Shown: positions 1-11,900 of the stretch, piece by piece | Position numbering within the stretch: position 1 is the first letter of the stretch | Layout of the letters: each line of letters starts with the position of its first letter | NCBI RefSeq assembly: GCF_036373705.1 | Contig: NC_089858.1 | Location: forward strand, 29,718,249 to 29,782,248 | DNA: 64,000 nucleotides | Direction of reading: 5' to 3' | Source of the DNA: Amia ocellicauda | Taxonomy: Eukaryota > Chordata > Actinopteri > Amiiformes > Amiidae | Position numbers and translations under genes: made by a program | The notes under the pieces: generated by a model | What the model saw: only the letters and a program-made list of their open reading frames with translations | Database searches by the model: none | What the model was told of the DNA's origin: nothing

Positions 1-2024
1 TTTCTCTTCAAGGTTTCCTTCCGAATACAGTTTGAATCCAAAGCTAGTCTGCAGTTTTCCCATTAGAGGCTTCAGTGTAACCTTCCCATTTGTACGCAGA
101 TACTGTACTGTAGCTCTTGTAATGTGATCTCTTTCATGATTCACAATTATAATTTCTACACTTGAAGCGCTGAGCTGGTCAGTTTGATACATTTAATTTG
201 AACTACTCTGTGCTCCTGAATACTGTGGATACCCATTCTTGACTTTTCATAAATATATATATTAAATATGCCTACGGCATTTTAGCTGGATAAACGCAAA
301 TCAAGTTCAAGTCACAATCTCTACCTGTCTGCAGTCTTTCATGTGCTTGAAAAACACACGCATTGCACAACATTACAAGTGTCTTCTTACAACTGTAGTC
401 AGATTCAGTAGACACAGTGATTTGGCTACGCCACAAAAACATTGGTTTCATTTCTTTGTTTTGACTGTGCAGTGTCCACGTTTAGAAACAAATAAAGCGC
501 TTTCATTTTATTTATTTTACCAATCATTTTAATTTTTTATTTTCATATTTCCATTTAAATCCCCTACTCCATTTGTGCTAGTTTTATTCGATCGTTTGCT
601 TTTCATTATTATACCAGAGTTTAAAGAGCTATTGGTTAAAATGAGCAGTTTTGGCTCTTGTAGGCAGTTCAAAATGCCGGGTCTTTTAGTGTTAAGGTAT
701 AATCACCAGTCATTATAAAAAAAATCTGCTCGATTAAATAGAGAAAATTTGGATTGTCAATCAATTAATTAGATGATTTATAGACGCGATTAATCACGGC
801 AGCACTCAAATTACAACTCTTCTTCAATACCACAAGCTGAAAACACCAGGCTAAGACCATTCACTTATGAATAAGAAAAAAATACTCTTCTCCTTATCAA
901 TCCTTTTAAGTAATACCCCTGCAAAAAGGAGAACCCCTGTAAAATAATTTTCCTTATATTTTATTTACATTGCTGGGACTGAAAAACAGCAAAGCATCAG
1001 TTGGCAAAAGATGAATATAGTTAACCGGATTATGCTGCATATTACAAAGGAGTATGCCCCCCCCAGTCTGGTATGCAGATCTTCAACACTTCAAAATCAG
1101 CTGACAGGTTTGTCTCTTAAACTGAAATATAAATAGAAAGGTTGCTACGCAGTCTGCCTGTCAGTACTACAGGTTCCTTTGCTTTATATTAAGTTCTCAC
1201 AGGTTCATGGACTCAGTCTGATGGATTTTATAGAGAATGATAATGTTTTGCCATTACTAAATATCCTGTTTGTGCTTAGCAAAACAACCCCAACCATTTA
1301 TTCTCGGGGCAGAACATTTCAAATCTATTTTAATGGGTCAATGACTATCTTTTAAAAATGGTCTTTTGGAAAATACCTTTTGTATATTAACCACATTCTC
1401 ATCCTATCACAGGTCACTATCTCTCTGACTGTGATAACATCTGGAACAAAATGTATCTGATATGGCGGGAAGTGAAACTGAAATGCATGTTTGAGAGGGT
1501 TAGCTTTGTTCCTTTGCACAATTAGTGTTTAATTTTAGTTGTATTGTTGTCTGTGCTTCAATGTTTTTGTTTGCTGTATTTTCTGCATCTTTCCATTGGC
1601 TGGCTCTTTCTTTTCCCAGATATTCAAATCCAGTGCTCTGACTTAGAGGAAAATACGCACTCCATTACCAAGGTAAAACGCTGAGTAATAGTATTAACTA
1701 AAAAAAAAAATGTTTTCAAATGGATGTTAGTTTTATTTTTTATGTTTTGCATTAGGCAATGGTCTAAGTAGTTTTGCATAAGTAGGATTTCAGAGAGATG
1801 GTCCGGGTGTCCCGATAATTTGACAGAGTGTAGACAGAGAGAGTTTCTCACTGTTCAGACAAAAATGTCAATTTCTCAATACCAAAAATGTTGTGTGTGA
1901 TTTCACATTTATTCATGAAACAGAAAAAGAGGAAGTTACAGGTCTAGAAATTGGCAAGCGTTGAAATATGAGCAGCATTCATCGCTGTGTGTGGAGGAAT
2001 TTCCTCAAGCTGAAAGACAATTAC
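1..2024 (-). other. GPATCH1 intron 4, partial
   Basis: AT-rich non-coding sequence between GPATCH1 exon 4 and the left edge. No further GPATCH1 exon was seen on the minus strand. On the plus strand a 53-bp exon-like segment at 1620-1672 has good splice borders but no recognised product (see findings). No mobile element was recognised. Confidence 0.7.
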
Positions 2025-2185
2025 CTGGCTGGGGTGACGAGTTCTTCCAGCAAAGTGTCTCCGGGGATGGGAGCAGACAGGGATGCCAGAGTGCGCGCTT
2101 TGTCCCCGATTTCATCCTTCCTTTTAGATGAAAACTCATCTCTGGTTAGAATTTCCCTGGGTGCAATTCCATGTTCACTAAGATC
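2025..2185 (-). CDS. GPATCH1: GPATCH1 coding exon 4 (last one in the window)
   Basis: Acceptor is a long T-run ending GCAG; donor is GTAATT. Encodes [20 protein letters not shown] through [16 protein letters not shown] and ends two bases into a codon. The next expected exon, carrying the G-patch (human GFELLRKMGWKEGQGVGP), was not found between 1 and 2024. Confidence 0.95.
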
Positions 2186-4922
2186 CTGCAAAAAAAAAAA
2201 AAAGCCACCATGAAATACTTAAATCTCCATGGATTACATGAATTTCAAATTAGTTAGGGGAGACAGCAGATATCTTGAAGATATTTGCACATCGAGAATC
2301 TACAAGGGGGGGGCTAAACCTAAACCTGCGAGTCCATGAGGACAGAGAAATCAGGCGGTTTCTGTGAGCAGATCTGTTCAGTATGGGCTGGATAGAGCTT
2401 AAGACCCCAATAAATCAGGGTGTTTGTGCTCTCCATAAACCCTGTCAACAGGACAGCAAAGTGTGCTGTTATTCAAATTCCACAGATTACCAGTAACTTG
2501 GCTGGGACTCAAAAATATTCAAATTAGGAGGGACTCTGTGTTGTGTTTTGGGATTTATTGAGAGCCCTATTCAAATAATTGACTCTGGAAAATCAACACC
2601 CTTGTATGTGATATCACCCACCCCACTTACTGGATTTCAGTCATATTTTCAACAAATATTTCATGTTATTTATAACATGTATGCAAATATGCCTAAAGAT
2701 AAATAACACCAGATATATTCTGTTTTATGCTATAGTTCCTCCTTTAGGCATTTTAAAATTGTATGGTCATTCCACAATGGCATGAATATCGAACAGAGTT
2801 TCCCCTGTTGGAATGTTATCGCTAGTTTGTTTCAGCACATGAACATTTATTTAAATTGTGTTGGATCACTAACTCTATGCTCAAGGGTGTTAACTTGGCA
2901 AAATATGGTGTTTTCTTAATTGGGTCAAATTTACCATTTGTTCCAGGTGTAGAAGGACTGACTGTGTAAAGATGTCTACAAAACCTGCAGAACTGTGTCA
3001 TACTGTGTCCAGTATCAGCCCTAGTCACTACTAAACTAGGTTTCACCTGAACAGTTTTCTTTTCCCCACTTTGTTTCAGTCACACATCTCAGTTCTTAGG
3101 GTACAAGACCTCAGACCTATTCCCAACCTACATGGGTCTATATAGAGAAGTTAACGAGCACTATGATTACCTCTTCATCCATGAAGTCTTCAGGTCTGAC
3201 AGCTTGTCTGTCTGCCTTCTGCTGCCGCGAGGAAACAAACACTGAAGGCGTCCATCCTAAAAAAAACACAAATCTCTTTCTTATACTGTAGAAAGCAGCA
3301 AATGATTAGTTGCAGTCTCACTTGGCATCTATATATAATCTCCAGATGACTGTAGATGGGACCAGAAGTTGTACTAAAAGATATCTGCTTTTTTTTTTTT
3401 TATCTACACTATGGGCTGTCTTCAAGAACAGTGGCAGCACCACTTACAATGCAACAGTATCTCCAATCTTGTATGACAAAGTACTTTAAAAGCATAACAT
3501 TTGAGTTCTTCTGTACATTATTTTCCTAACAAACCAGAAGTCAATATCTGCTTTTGACATCGAACACTGTTTAAAAACATTCTAGCTGTTCAATCCAATG
3601 AATTCTCTTTAAAGATCTCAAAAACCCACAGAATAACTTGGTTTATCAGTGCACAGGTAAACTTTGTGTTTTTTTGTTGTGGAGGGATTATTGCAATTAG
3701 ATGTTAAATAATTGCTATTTGTGGAAAACACCTGTCCCTATACAAGAGAAATGTTCCCACACCTTCTTTTGTTCCCACGGTGTTGAAGTAACCAGCTGAA
3801 AAGCCTCCGGTGAACGCTCCGTGGAAACGCTTGTACCTGCCCTTCTCATCCTTGACCGTCTGATCATGTATGGGCACCGGCTTTTTAATAGGTTCATCTG
3901 AAAAAGAGAAAGATCAGATACATAGGCTTTGATACCATTTCTGGATGCTCTGTTTAGGCCATTTCTTAGTCTTCTTTATCATCATGCATGTGGATAATTT
4001 ACTAATCATATATTATTCACACATAAGAGAGAACCTAGCCAAGTAAACATCAATCAGTTTAACTAGCATTAAACTTTGAAATGCATCTTAGCTTTAAAAC
4101 TAATCAAAGGTCAAATTGTACTTTGTCAGAATATCAATGCATATTGACGGATATAGCTTTCATATCAGCTGATGACCAAAACAGACAGTCAAACAGCAAG
4201 TAGCAATCAAATACCTAGACATAATTTCACAACAGAAACCGTTTAACGAAACTGTTGTTTAAAAAAAAAGAATACAATGAATCACTGTCTCAATTAAAAT
4301 CCTTAGGTACCTAAATGAGCAGTAATGCTGTGTGTTGTAATGGCTTACTAGACGTACAGGCTGTACCAAGTCTGTTTCTCTAGGCCGAGATGGAGTGCAA
4401 ATATAATGGAAGTAGAAGGGGTTTTTCTCCGGTGCAGGAGCGCAAAGAGCACTTTATTATGAATTATAATAATAAATATGACAATAGTGCACAACCGAAT
4501 ACAACTTTACGTAACGAGTATGAATTAATTCGCAGGTCTTTAATTTGGCTTGGTTAAGAATAGCGAAGTAAGCAGAACCAAGTAATTTTGAAGATAACGA
4601 TCTATATTTACTAAGCACTGTAAAAAAAAAAAAATCTTATACCGTGTAATAATAGGTTATTGTATTTAAAATAGTCTGCGTGATTGTGCTTCTAATTGTG
4701 TATGTGTTTATATGGATACTACGGAGGTCTTGCATGCAATGGACTAGTTACAGCGTTTAATCAGAGACGCATTTAGCTCTACTGGCGAAAGTTAATGCAT
4801 GTTTATATCCTCTACAACTACATGTAAATCAAAAAATATATATATTCACCTTCTTCGAGGGGCTCTAAAGGAGTTCCATAAGAAACAAAATCCTCCTCGC
4901 CGTCGCTATCAGACGCTGCCAT
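2025..4922 (-). CDS. GPATCH1: GPATCH1, G-patch domain protein 1, 5' part (coding exons 1-4; continues off the left edge)
   Basis: GPATCH1 is a nuclear G-patch protein associated with spliceosomes and pre-mRNA processing (family knowledge). Four exons on the minus strand, 4850-4922, 3763-3897, 3171-3256 and 2025-2185, have GT/AG borders and join in phase to give about 151 residues. The start [20 protein letters not shown] closely matches the human N-terminus, as do [24 protein letters not shown] and [17 protein letters not shown]. The start codon has A at -3 and G at +4. The G-patch itself lies in later exons outside the window, so RNA-helicase binding cannot be assessed here. No frameshift or stop is present. 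The gene is divergent from RHPN2, as in human. Identification is secure; completeness is limited only by the window edge. Confidence 0.95.
3171..3256 (-). CDS. GPATCH1: GPATCH1 coding exon 3
   Basis: Acceptor is a T-run followed by AG; donor is GTAATC. Encodes [20 protein letters not shown] and PEDFMDEE, matching the human WTPSTFVSSRQ...[10 protein letters not shown] stretch. Confidence 0.95.
3763..3897 (-). CDS. GPATCH1: GPATCH1 coding exon 2
   Basis: Preceded by a pyrimidine-rich acceptor ending TTTTTCAG and followed by GTGTGG. Encodes [20 protein letters not shown] then [20 protein letters not shown] and VGTKEG. Phase 1 at both ends joins cleanly to exons 1 and 3. Confidence 0.95.
4850..4922 (-). 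CDS. GPATCH1: GPATCH1 coding exon 1
   Basis: Starts at the ATG and encodes [20 protein letters not shown] followed by PLEE. It ends one base into a codon, before the donor GTGAAT. The acidic start is the conserved GPATCH1 N-terminus. Confidence 0.95.
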
Positions 4923-5894
4923 GTTTATTCTACTACAACTACGGTGTCTCTTTTAGTTCAAACCGTCCAAACGTCTCAAGACTTTGAAACTCGTTTTTGA
5001 ATTCACATTGAATTGTCATTATCGACCGCAAACACAGTGTTACGTTTAAATGTATGCTCCAGCTAACCAAATGACAGTCCCAACAAAGTGAACACAACCC
5101 TGTCACGTTGTGCCAGAACAAATTTGTAGACTGCAGGGATTTCGTTCGAAACATTGTAAAATAACATTATAATTACATTGTAGATATGTAACTTATTTCA
5201 GAGAAACATGCACAAATAACTACATACAGAGAATAATAAAGTTTATTTTAGTTAAATGACAAACGGCATATTCCTTTTAAAATAACGAGCATACAGCGTG
5301 GAAACTGTGGAAACTTTACATTAGGGCCTACATTTTATTTTGCATTACATTAACTGTATGTTCATTTCTGCAACATGTTTTCTCCATCATATCACCTTCG
5401 GTTACTGCGTGTACAGTCATGGACACTACTTCTATCAGGCATAAATGGTAACAAAGGGATATATGTCCAAAGCTGAGATTAATCAAATGGTTAAATAATT
5501 GTATTTTTCTTCTTTCATGTTTCATTGCATTGAGTGGCCATTACTACAGTATTCTGGCAATACGGCAGGAACGTTTTTGGCTTTCAATGTAGGTTACAAT
5601 AAAAAAAAAAAATATTCAAAATGCATAAAGATAATAATAATAAAAAAATGTCTTCACTTATGTTTAAACCTAAAAGACATTTCTTTTGGTCAGATTTTGT
5701 GACATAATGTTGGGTTTCAATATCAGTCATTGTAAAATTAAACAAATACATAAAAAAGAATAGGTAACACATATATCACAATTATTTTGTGATATAACAC
5801 ATATAGTTCAATTCCAGTGGCTGGACAATAAGTTTATTACCATGATCAATAGCTTATTAAAATAATTAACATTAACATGATTTTATTCTACTAC

Positions 5895-5895
<1 letters not shown>

Positions 5896-5952
<57 letters not shown>
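5896..5952. repeat. (AAT)n microsatellite
   Basis: About 19 uninterrupted AAT/TAA units, read directly. Confidence 0.98.
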
Positions 5953-5954
<2 letters not shown>

Positions 5955-6347
5955 TATATAATGAGTGTGTTTTTAAGCAGAACCTGATAGCTTGGCCTTT
6001 ATCCACCTTGACTCCTTGCATTGAACAGGACAAAGTAATGATTTGGGTGGCTACACATTGTTCAGTAAACTTGGCTGCACACAGCAGTGAATCAGCTGCC
6101 CGCTTTGGTAACTGTTCCCATACTGAATGCTTTGTCTGTCCTGACCCTATTGCAGTGCTCTGCCCAGCAGCATTAAAACAGCAGTCTGGCTAAACAGTAA
6201 TCCTGTTGGAACTGCGATATTACGTCCCGTCTGGCTAACTGCTCTTTATCCCACTGGGAAACTCATGTATAACCTACAAGTTTATGAAACAATTATAAAG
6301 TATTAATTGTACAAAAATTATATAAATTCATAATAAATGCATGGTAT

Positions 6348-6396
6348 AAATAAATAAACAAACAAACAAATAAATAAATAAATACATAAATAAATG
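6348..6396. repeat. (AAAT)/(AAAC)n simple repeat
   Basis: A run of TAAA units interrupted by CAAA units, read directly. Confidence 0.9.
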
Positions 6397-8000
6397 AGTA
6401 TTTTGGTGCCTTGATGTGAAAAAAGATTCAAGACAATAAGGTAAACCTAAATATAAATTATTATTTTGGGAGAGATTTGAAGTATGCAATGATTATGTTT
6501 TAAATTAACAATTCATTAACTAATTCATCAAGAGCTTTTATCACTAGTGTGTGTTTTCTTTTTTATAATACAAATTAGTTTTTGAAGTGATACTTATGGT
6601 ACTTAGTGAAAGGCTTATTAAATGTCTTATATGATTTGTTTGCATTCTTCAATATTCAATATCATTTGTATTTGTATTTGTTCTGCATTAAACAAAATAA
6701 AGGCAGTGTTTTCCAGTTGTTTTATGGCTATAACAAGCCAGGCGTAAAGGAAAAATAACACAAGGAGTGTATATAAAAATACGTAGAACCTGGGCGGAAT
6801 CATTTTCAAGCAAACATTGAATAAGCAAACCTTGAGCAATTGTTCCCAGAACGCCACGCAAATGACACCTCAGATGTGTCCTTCTGTTGCTAGGCTACGA
6901 CACTGCAGATAACCTAGTTTAACAGCCGCTGTCTAAATGTGAAAGAAGTACAAGCAACAATGTATGCAAGAAGTATCACCTGACTGGATTCTTTGGTACA
7001 TTTAATACAAGTGAGGATGCTAGGCCAACAGTTTGAGGTACAGGGGAAAATATTACGACAGAGATCAAGTTAGTACAGGTATAGTTAACGCAGCTGGTTA
7101 AATTCCTTTCAGCTTCCAAGCCTTTCATTAATAGGAGACCATTTTAAAACATTGATCATCTGGAAATGTGCTTACATAGGTTACTAACCTTGTTATCCCC
7201 GCCAGAAAAAGCACAGACAAGAGTCAGCTTTGTTTACATTTTTAAGAGGTGAGGGCAGTGCAGATTTTAGTATAAACAATGCATTGCACCCAAAGGTGTC
7301 TTTTTCCCTAAAGAATACATGACGTACTGACACAGTTACTAGGTGAAGGGATAGTACAGCCCAGCCATATTTGCTGCTTGGATTAATAGAGTTTCTAAAC
7401 TATTTGTGGTAAACTGCATGTATTATAATGAAGAATACATTTAAACTCAGCTGGCATCTATCAAAGGCTTTTTTCCAAAGATTTACAATTGTGTTTTCAA
7501 AGGATATTTAAACAGCTGCTTTAAGTACCACCTGTGGTTTTGGGCAGGTCATTTGTAAGTTAACCATTAAAGTTTGTTTTACAACTCAATAATCAGGGAA
7601 GACAACCCGAACAGCACTTTTGATTACTTGGTCTGGAAATCCCCAATAAGAGAAACAAGAGGCAGAGTAGGAGAGGTTGTCTTTTAGTGTAAGATTATAT
7701 AATAGTCATAGATAACCACAGTACTTCCCAACAAACCAAAGGTTTATTGAATTCTCTTCATGCTTTTTCTCATCATTGAGGACAGAGGATTTTCTAATCA
7801 TTCACATCACTCTGACCTGATTATATTCAATTCTTATTCAACAAAGGATGATTAAAAGCATCCCTCTCACACTAGATCAGGACTGGGAGGAACTGTGCAC
7901 AAACCTGATGACTTAAAAGCATAATATATGCATTGATAGTCCTCATGCTTACACAACTCTTTCTGTAAAAGAACATAAAAGGGCAATGACCAAAACAAAT

Positions 8001-8095
8001 CTCTCTCTCTCTCCATCATCATCATCATCAGCCTGTATCAAACCACTGCTGGATGAAGGCACCCCCAACATTTTCCACTTAGATTTACATGTTTA
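8001..8095. repeat. Candidate dispersed repeat with CT and ATC tracts
   Basis: A (CT)n tract runs into a (CAT)n tract, followed by GCCTGTATCAAACCACTGCT and GGATGAAGGC. I remember this type of sequence as a recurrent unit next to trinucleotide tracts in fish genomes. The element class is not determined, and only one copy is in the window. Confidence 0.4.
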
Positions 8096-8679
8096 CAACA
8101 TGTGTGTAGCATAGCACGCCCTGGCATTCCATTTCTGACTTTGGACAACAGGAAAATAACTAAATAAATACATACATTTTTACATCATCCAGTTATTTCA
8201 GAAGAGTAGATATTTTTTGGTTTTGGTTGGTTATTTATAATCACATAACTTTCTGTTGGAAGATATAATTTGATTGCCAGTTATGTTAATGTATTTATGT
8301 ATTTTCACTTCATTCAGTAGTTTATTGGTTAATGACTTATTTTCAGAGTATGTTGAACACTGATATATTCAAATAAAGCAGTGAGGTAGATACTGTGGTG
8401 ATATGCATACAACATGATACATATTTTGTGGGGGAAACGTAAATGGTTCAACTTATAATTAAAGGTTGCTTTTTAACTGCGAGGATTATATATCATACAG
8501 TATACACCTACTAACAAAGATAAAACAGACTAATATAGTGTCATCTCAAAGTGCGGTTCCCGTGTCCCTATGCTCAATGTCAATAAGACAGTGTGCTATC
8601 GGCGTTTCCCTGCCAAGATGTTGCTAAGTTTGAGTTTTTGCAACAACCACAGCTCGGCTTCCCACCCAGGACAAACAGC

Positions 8680-8864
8680 GGGCGTGTCGTCACCCCGGGG
8701 CGGGGCCGGGCGGCGGGGCGGGGCCGGGCTGTCAGAGGGACGCGGACCGGAGCTCAGCGACGCCTGGCATCGCGGGAGACTCGCACCTGTCCGGCAGCGG
8801 CGCACGACAGCGCTCAGTTGAGCTCACTGAAGGACGGCTGAGACAGCACTGCTGGTGATCAGGG
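8680..8864 (+). promoter_or_regulatory. RHPN2 CpG island / proximal promoter
   Basis: An abrupt GC-rich block in an AT-rich background. GC boxes (GGGCGGGG-type) are clustered at about 8695-8730, and CpGs are frequent up to the RHPN2 ATG at 8865. No convincing TATA box was seen, consistent with a TATA-less CpG-island promoter. The exact transcription start is not determinable from sequence alone. Confidence 0.75.
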
Positions 8865-8924
8865 ATGACGGATACTATCCTCCCCAAGGAAAACCGAGCT
8901 GGTGAAAATGGCTATTTTACAAAG
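8865..8924 (+). CDS. RHPN2: RHPN2 coding exon 1
   Basis: ATG with G at -3; encodes [20 protein letters not shown]; donor GTAAGG, phase 0. The human protein also begins MTD and has a GYF-K motif just before the exon junction. Confidence 0.95.
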
Positions 8925-11900
8925 GTAAGGCGAAACTTTTGAGAGAGTGGAAAGTTTGTTTCGCGACCCTCCGAGTTAAAGACGTGCGGGGAAGCGCGCC
9001 GAGAGACCCGGGCACCTCACCTGTCTGACCGCCTATCAGTGCCGTCTGTGTGTGTGATCAATGAAACTAAGAAAGGGCTTTTAAACAGATACCATTCCTG
9101 TCAAGCAATACTTTATTTTTAATATTTGCCTATTATTATTATTATTAATGTTGTTATGAATGACACGATCGGTATGATTTATCGTTTTTTTCCGTTTGTG
9201 GCTGGAGGTTGGTTGAACTTTGATTAATACTACTGTACTCATGTACACCAGTTAAGGTTGTACACCAGATGTGATTATATATAAGATCCCGAGTGTTGTT
9301 CGCAAATCAATAAGTAAATCAATTTATCTGAAAACGAATAAAGGCAGGAAACATGTGGAAGCTGAAATAGCATAGAAACACAATTTAAATGCCATCTGCG
9401 CAGGTGCTGCAGTGTGTGGTCGGCGGTGCCGTCCTGCCCGTCCCTGTGCGCAGTCACTCCCGGCGATGACGACACGCTGTACCGAGCGCAGGAGGCTCTG
9501 TTCCCGGACCCGTGTCATACACTGCCGTGCACAGGGCGCGGTGAGCTCAGGTTAAATATGCTTTCATAGTCTCAGAGCCTGTCATCACGAATCCTATCAC
9601 GCCCAAAAATGTTGATTAAATGAGTCATTGCTTTTCCATGTATTTCGTATAAATATTTGGGTGGTGCATTTTCACAGGTGGCACCTGTTGCAACCGTGTA
9701 CCGTTAATGGAGCGCGAAGAGAAACTTGGTCTAATGAAAGCATTGTAAAATAATGTACACATACATAGACAACGGTATAAAAACTGCTAAAGTATTATTG
9801 TATCAGATACTAGTTTATATGCTGATGATTATTACTATTATTATTGGTTAAGTGGTTGGCAATTATACTCCTTATTATATGTCTAATAATTATTATATAA
9901 TTAGTGGAGGATCATTGAAATACAATGTGTGTGTGTATATATATATATATATGCACACATACAGAAAAAAAACAATAATTCAACGTGGCTGCTTTGTAAT
10001 GCTTAACACAATTAACTTAACATTAATATATCATGTATAATATATTTACTCATAGGTTAAATGTGAAATAAAAGTATAAGGTATGAGTATGTTTATCATA
10101 CAAAAGTGGGAAGAAAATTGCTTGCAACATTTAGATGTTCATTTTTAATCTGCTTAGTTATGTTTTGTAATTAGATTATAAAATTCAAAATCTCCCGTAC
10201 CCAGTGCATTCTGGTCAGTAGTCCATTGTCAAGACACAATTAACCTTCAATATAGAGTATGTTCACCTCTGTTTGCAAGTGTGTCTTCCAGTCAGAATTA
10301 GAAAGAAACTCTAATCAGGTTCTGCTCAGTGTCTGTAGGGATATGAAGTATTTATGGAATGCTAAAAGATATCTTCAGCTGTGATAAGGTAAGGTAACTG
10401 AGTGCTGTTTGATAACAGGGTCTTGGTTTCTGATAAAAGGCATGGAGAATAGGTCAGGGAGAACGTGAAGGATATGAAGAACTGACATATAGAATTATGG
10501 ATTTGAAATGCCAAAAAGGGATTTTTTCTTTTACTTGTAAATTCCACAAAGATTATGTTCAGCAGATGAAAGACATGACATGAATTATTTACAGGGCTAG
10601 TGTTATTAATCATGTAGAGCTATGTGTTTAAATGCATAGTTGAAATATAGTGGAATAAGATTTTTTCAAAAGTATGAGATAAGAAAGAAAAAAAGGACTG
10701 TAAAAGGATGTTTTTTTTTTCATTTTCTCTCCCCTCCCACCCCCCTATTCATTTACTAGTAGATTAATCCTTTTAATTTTCATGGCCTCTGGTTTTCTAG
10801 GGAAGGTCTGCACATTTCAAAATAATTCCTAACAACCCTATGTAATTTATTTCTAACCCCATTCCTTACACTAAATTACTTGAATTACAAAAACCCACTA
10901 AATTACTTGAGTATGGAATTGCATTTGCTTCTTGTGTACTGCAACTAAGACAAACAGTTATACACTTTATTTGATTGATTATGCATTAAGGTCACTCAGT
11001 TCCTTGCAGATAGATAAGTAAAAAAAAAAACAGTACAATTTTATATGTATTCATATAAACCAACCTGTGCCTCAAATAGAGTTTTCTTAAAAAATACCTC
11101 TAGAATTGAAAATGGCACAAAAGATTAAATAAAGAAATAATATAATATATATTATTATTGCTAATATATATTTTCACATTCTGACATTAGATATAATGCA
11201 ACAACAGTGACTGCCAATGACACCGCAAATTAAATTTGAACAATGACCACATGGGTATAAAGGTTAGTACTTCCACCACTCTTGTAAAATTGGTTCCTGA
11301 ACATTGCAAAGGCATTATTGTAAAGTGACTTTTAAATTTTTTAACATTCAGGCCTACTATAGTGGTGCTCAGTTCATATAATTGGTAGTATTCAGAACTG
11401 AATTTGTTTTTACAGGCACCTAAATCTTTACAGGTAAGACCTCTTAGTCTTTGTTATATCTGCTGCAAAACCTGAGCTGCCACATATTTTGTCAAGCATC
11501 TGCAGATAAACGTGTTTTTAAGAGCAGAAAAATTGCCCCTTTGTTTCCCTGACTGTGGTCCACACTGTTCCAGGCATTAGCCATTGTCCTCTACATTAAT
11601 TCCTGTGTCAATTAAGAGCAAATAGAATGCAGTTTCAGGCCTGCGAGGATCAGAGTGCTCCAAATGTGTGTTTTATTGTATACCTGAAGTATGGTATGGA
11701 CATGAAAATAAAAAAGTTCAAATTAATTGTTTTAATCCAACAGACTCCCTTTTCGCCCTGTTAATTGCTATATTTGTGAATGTTCGAGGATTTCATAAAC
11801 AAAAGAAGTTGAATTTCTGCTGAAATACCAGGGCCGCTTTTGAAGTGAGTTCTGGTTTACATAAATGTGCTGCATAAACAAAGACTCGGAGGGGAATCCG

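Larger units (their letters stand above)
2186..4849 (-). other. GPATCH1 introns 1-3 (between coding exons)
   Basis: The intervals 3898-4849, 3257-3762 and 2186-3170 separate the four GPATCH1 exons. They hold AT-rich sequence with short homopolymer runs and no recognised gene or element. Confidence 0.8.
4923..8864. other. GPATCH1-RHPN2 intergenic region (divergent)
   Basis: About 3.9 kb between the two start codons; it must contain both 5' UTRs and promoters. It holds an AAT microsatellite (5896-5952), an A/C-interrupted AAAT run (6348-6396), a dispersed-repeat candidate (8001-8095) and the GC-rich RHPN2 promoter from about 8680. No other gene was recognised; all open frames are short and unremarkable. 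Confidence 0.7.

Noticed and set aside
8596..8841. Arg/Gly/Pro-rich frames on both strands before RHPN2
   Set aside because: These arise from the GC-rich promoter and 5' UTR; none is in frame with the conserved MTD start or resembles a known protein.
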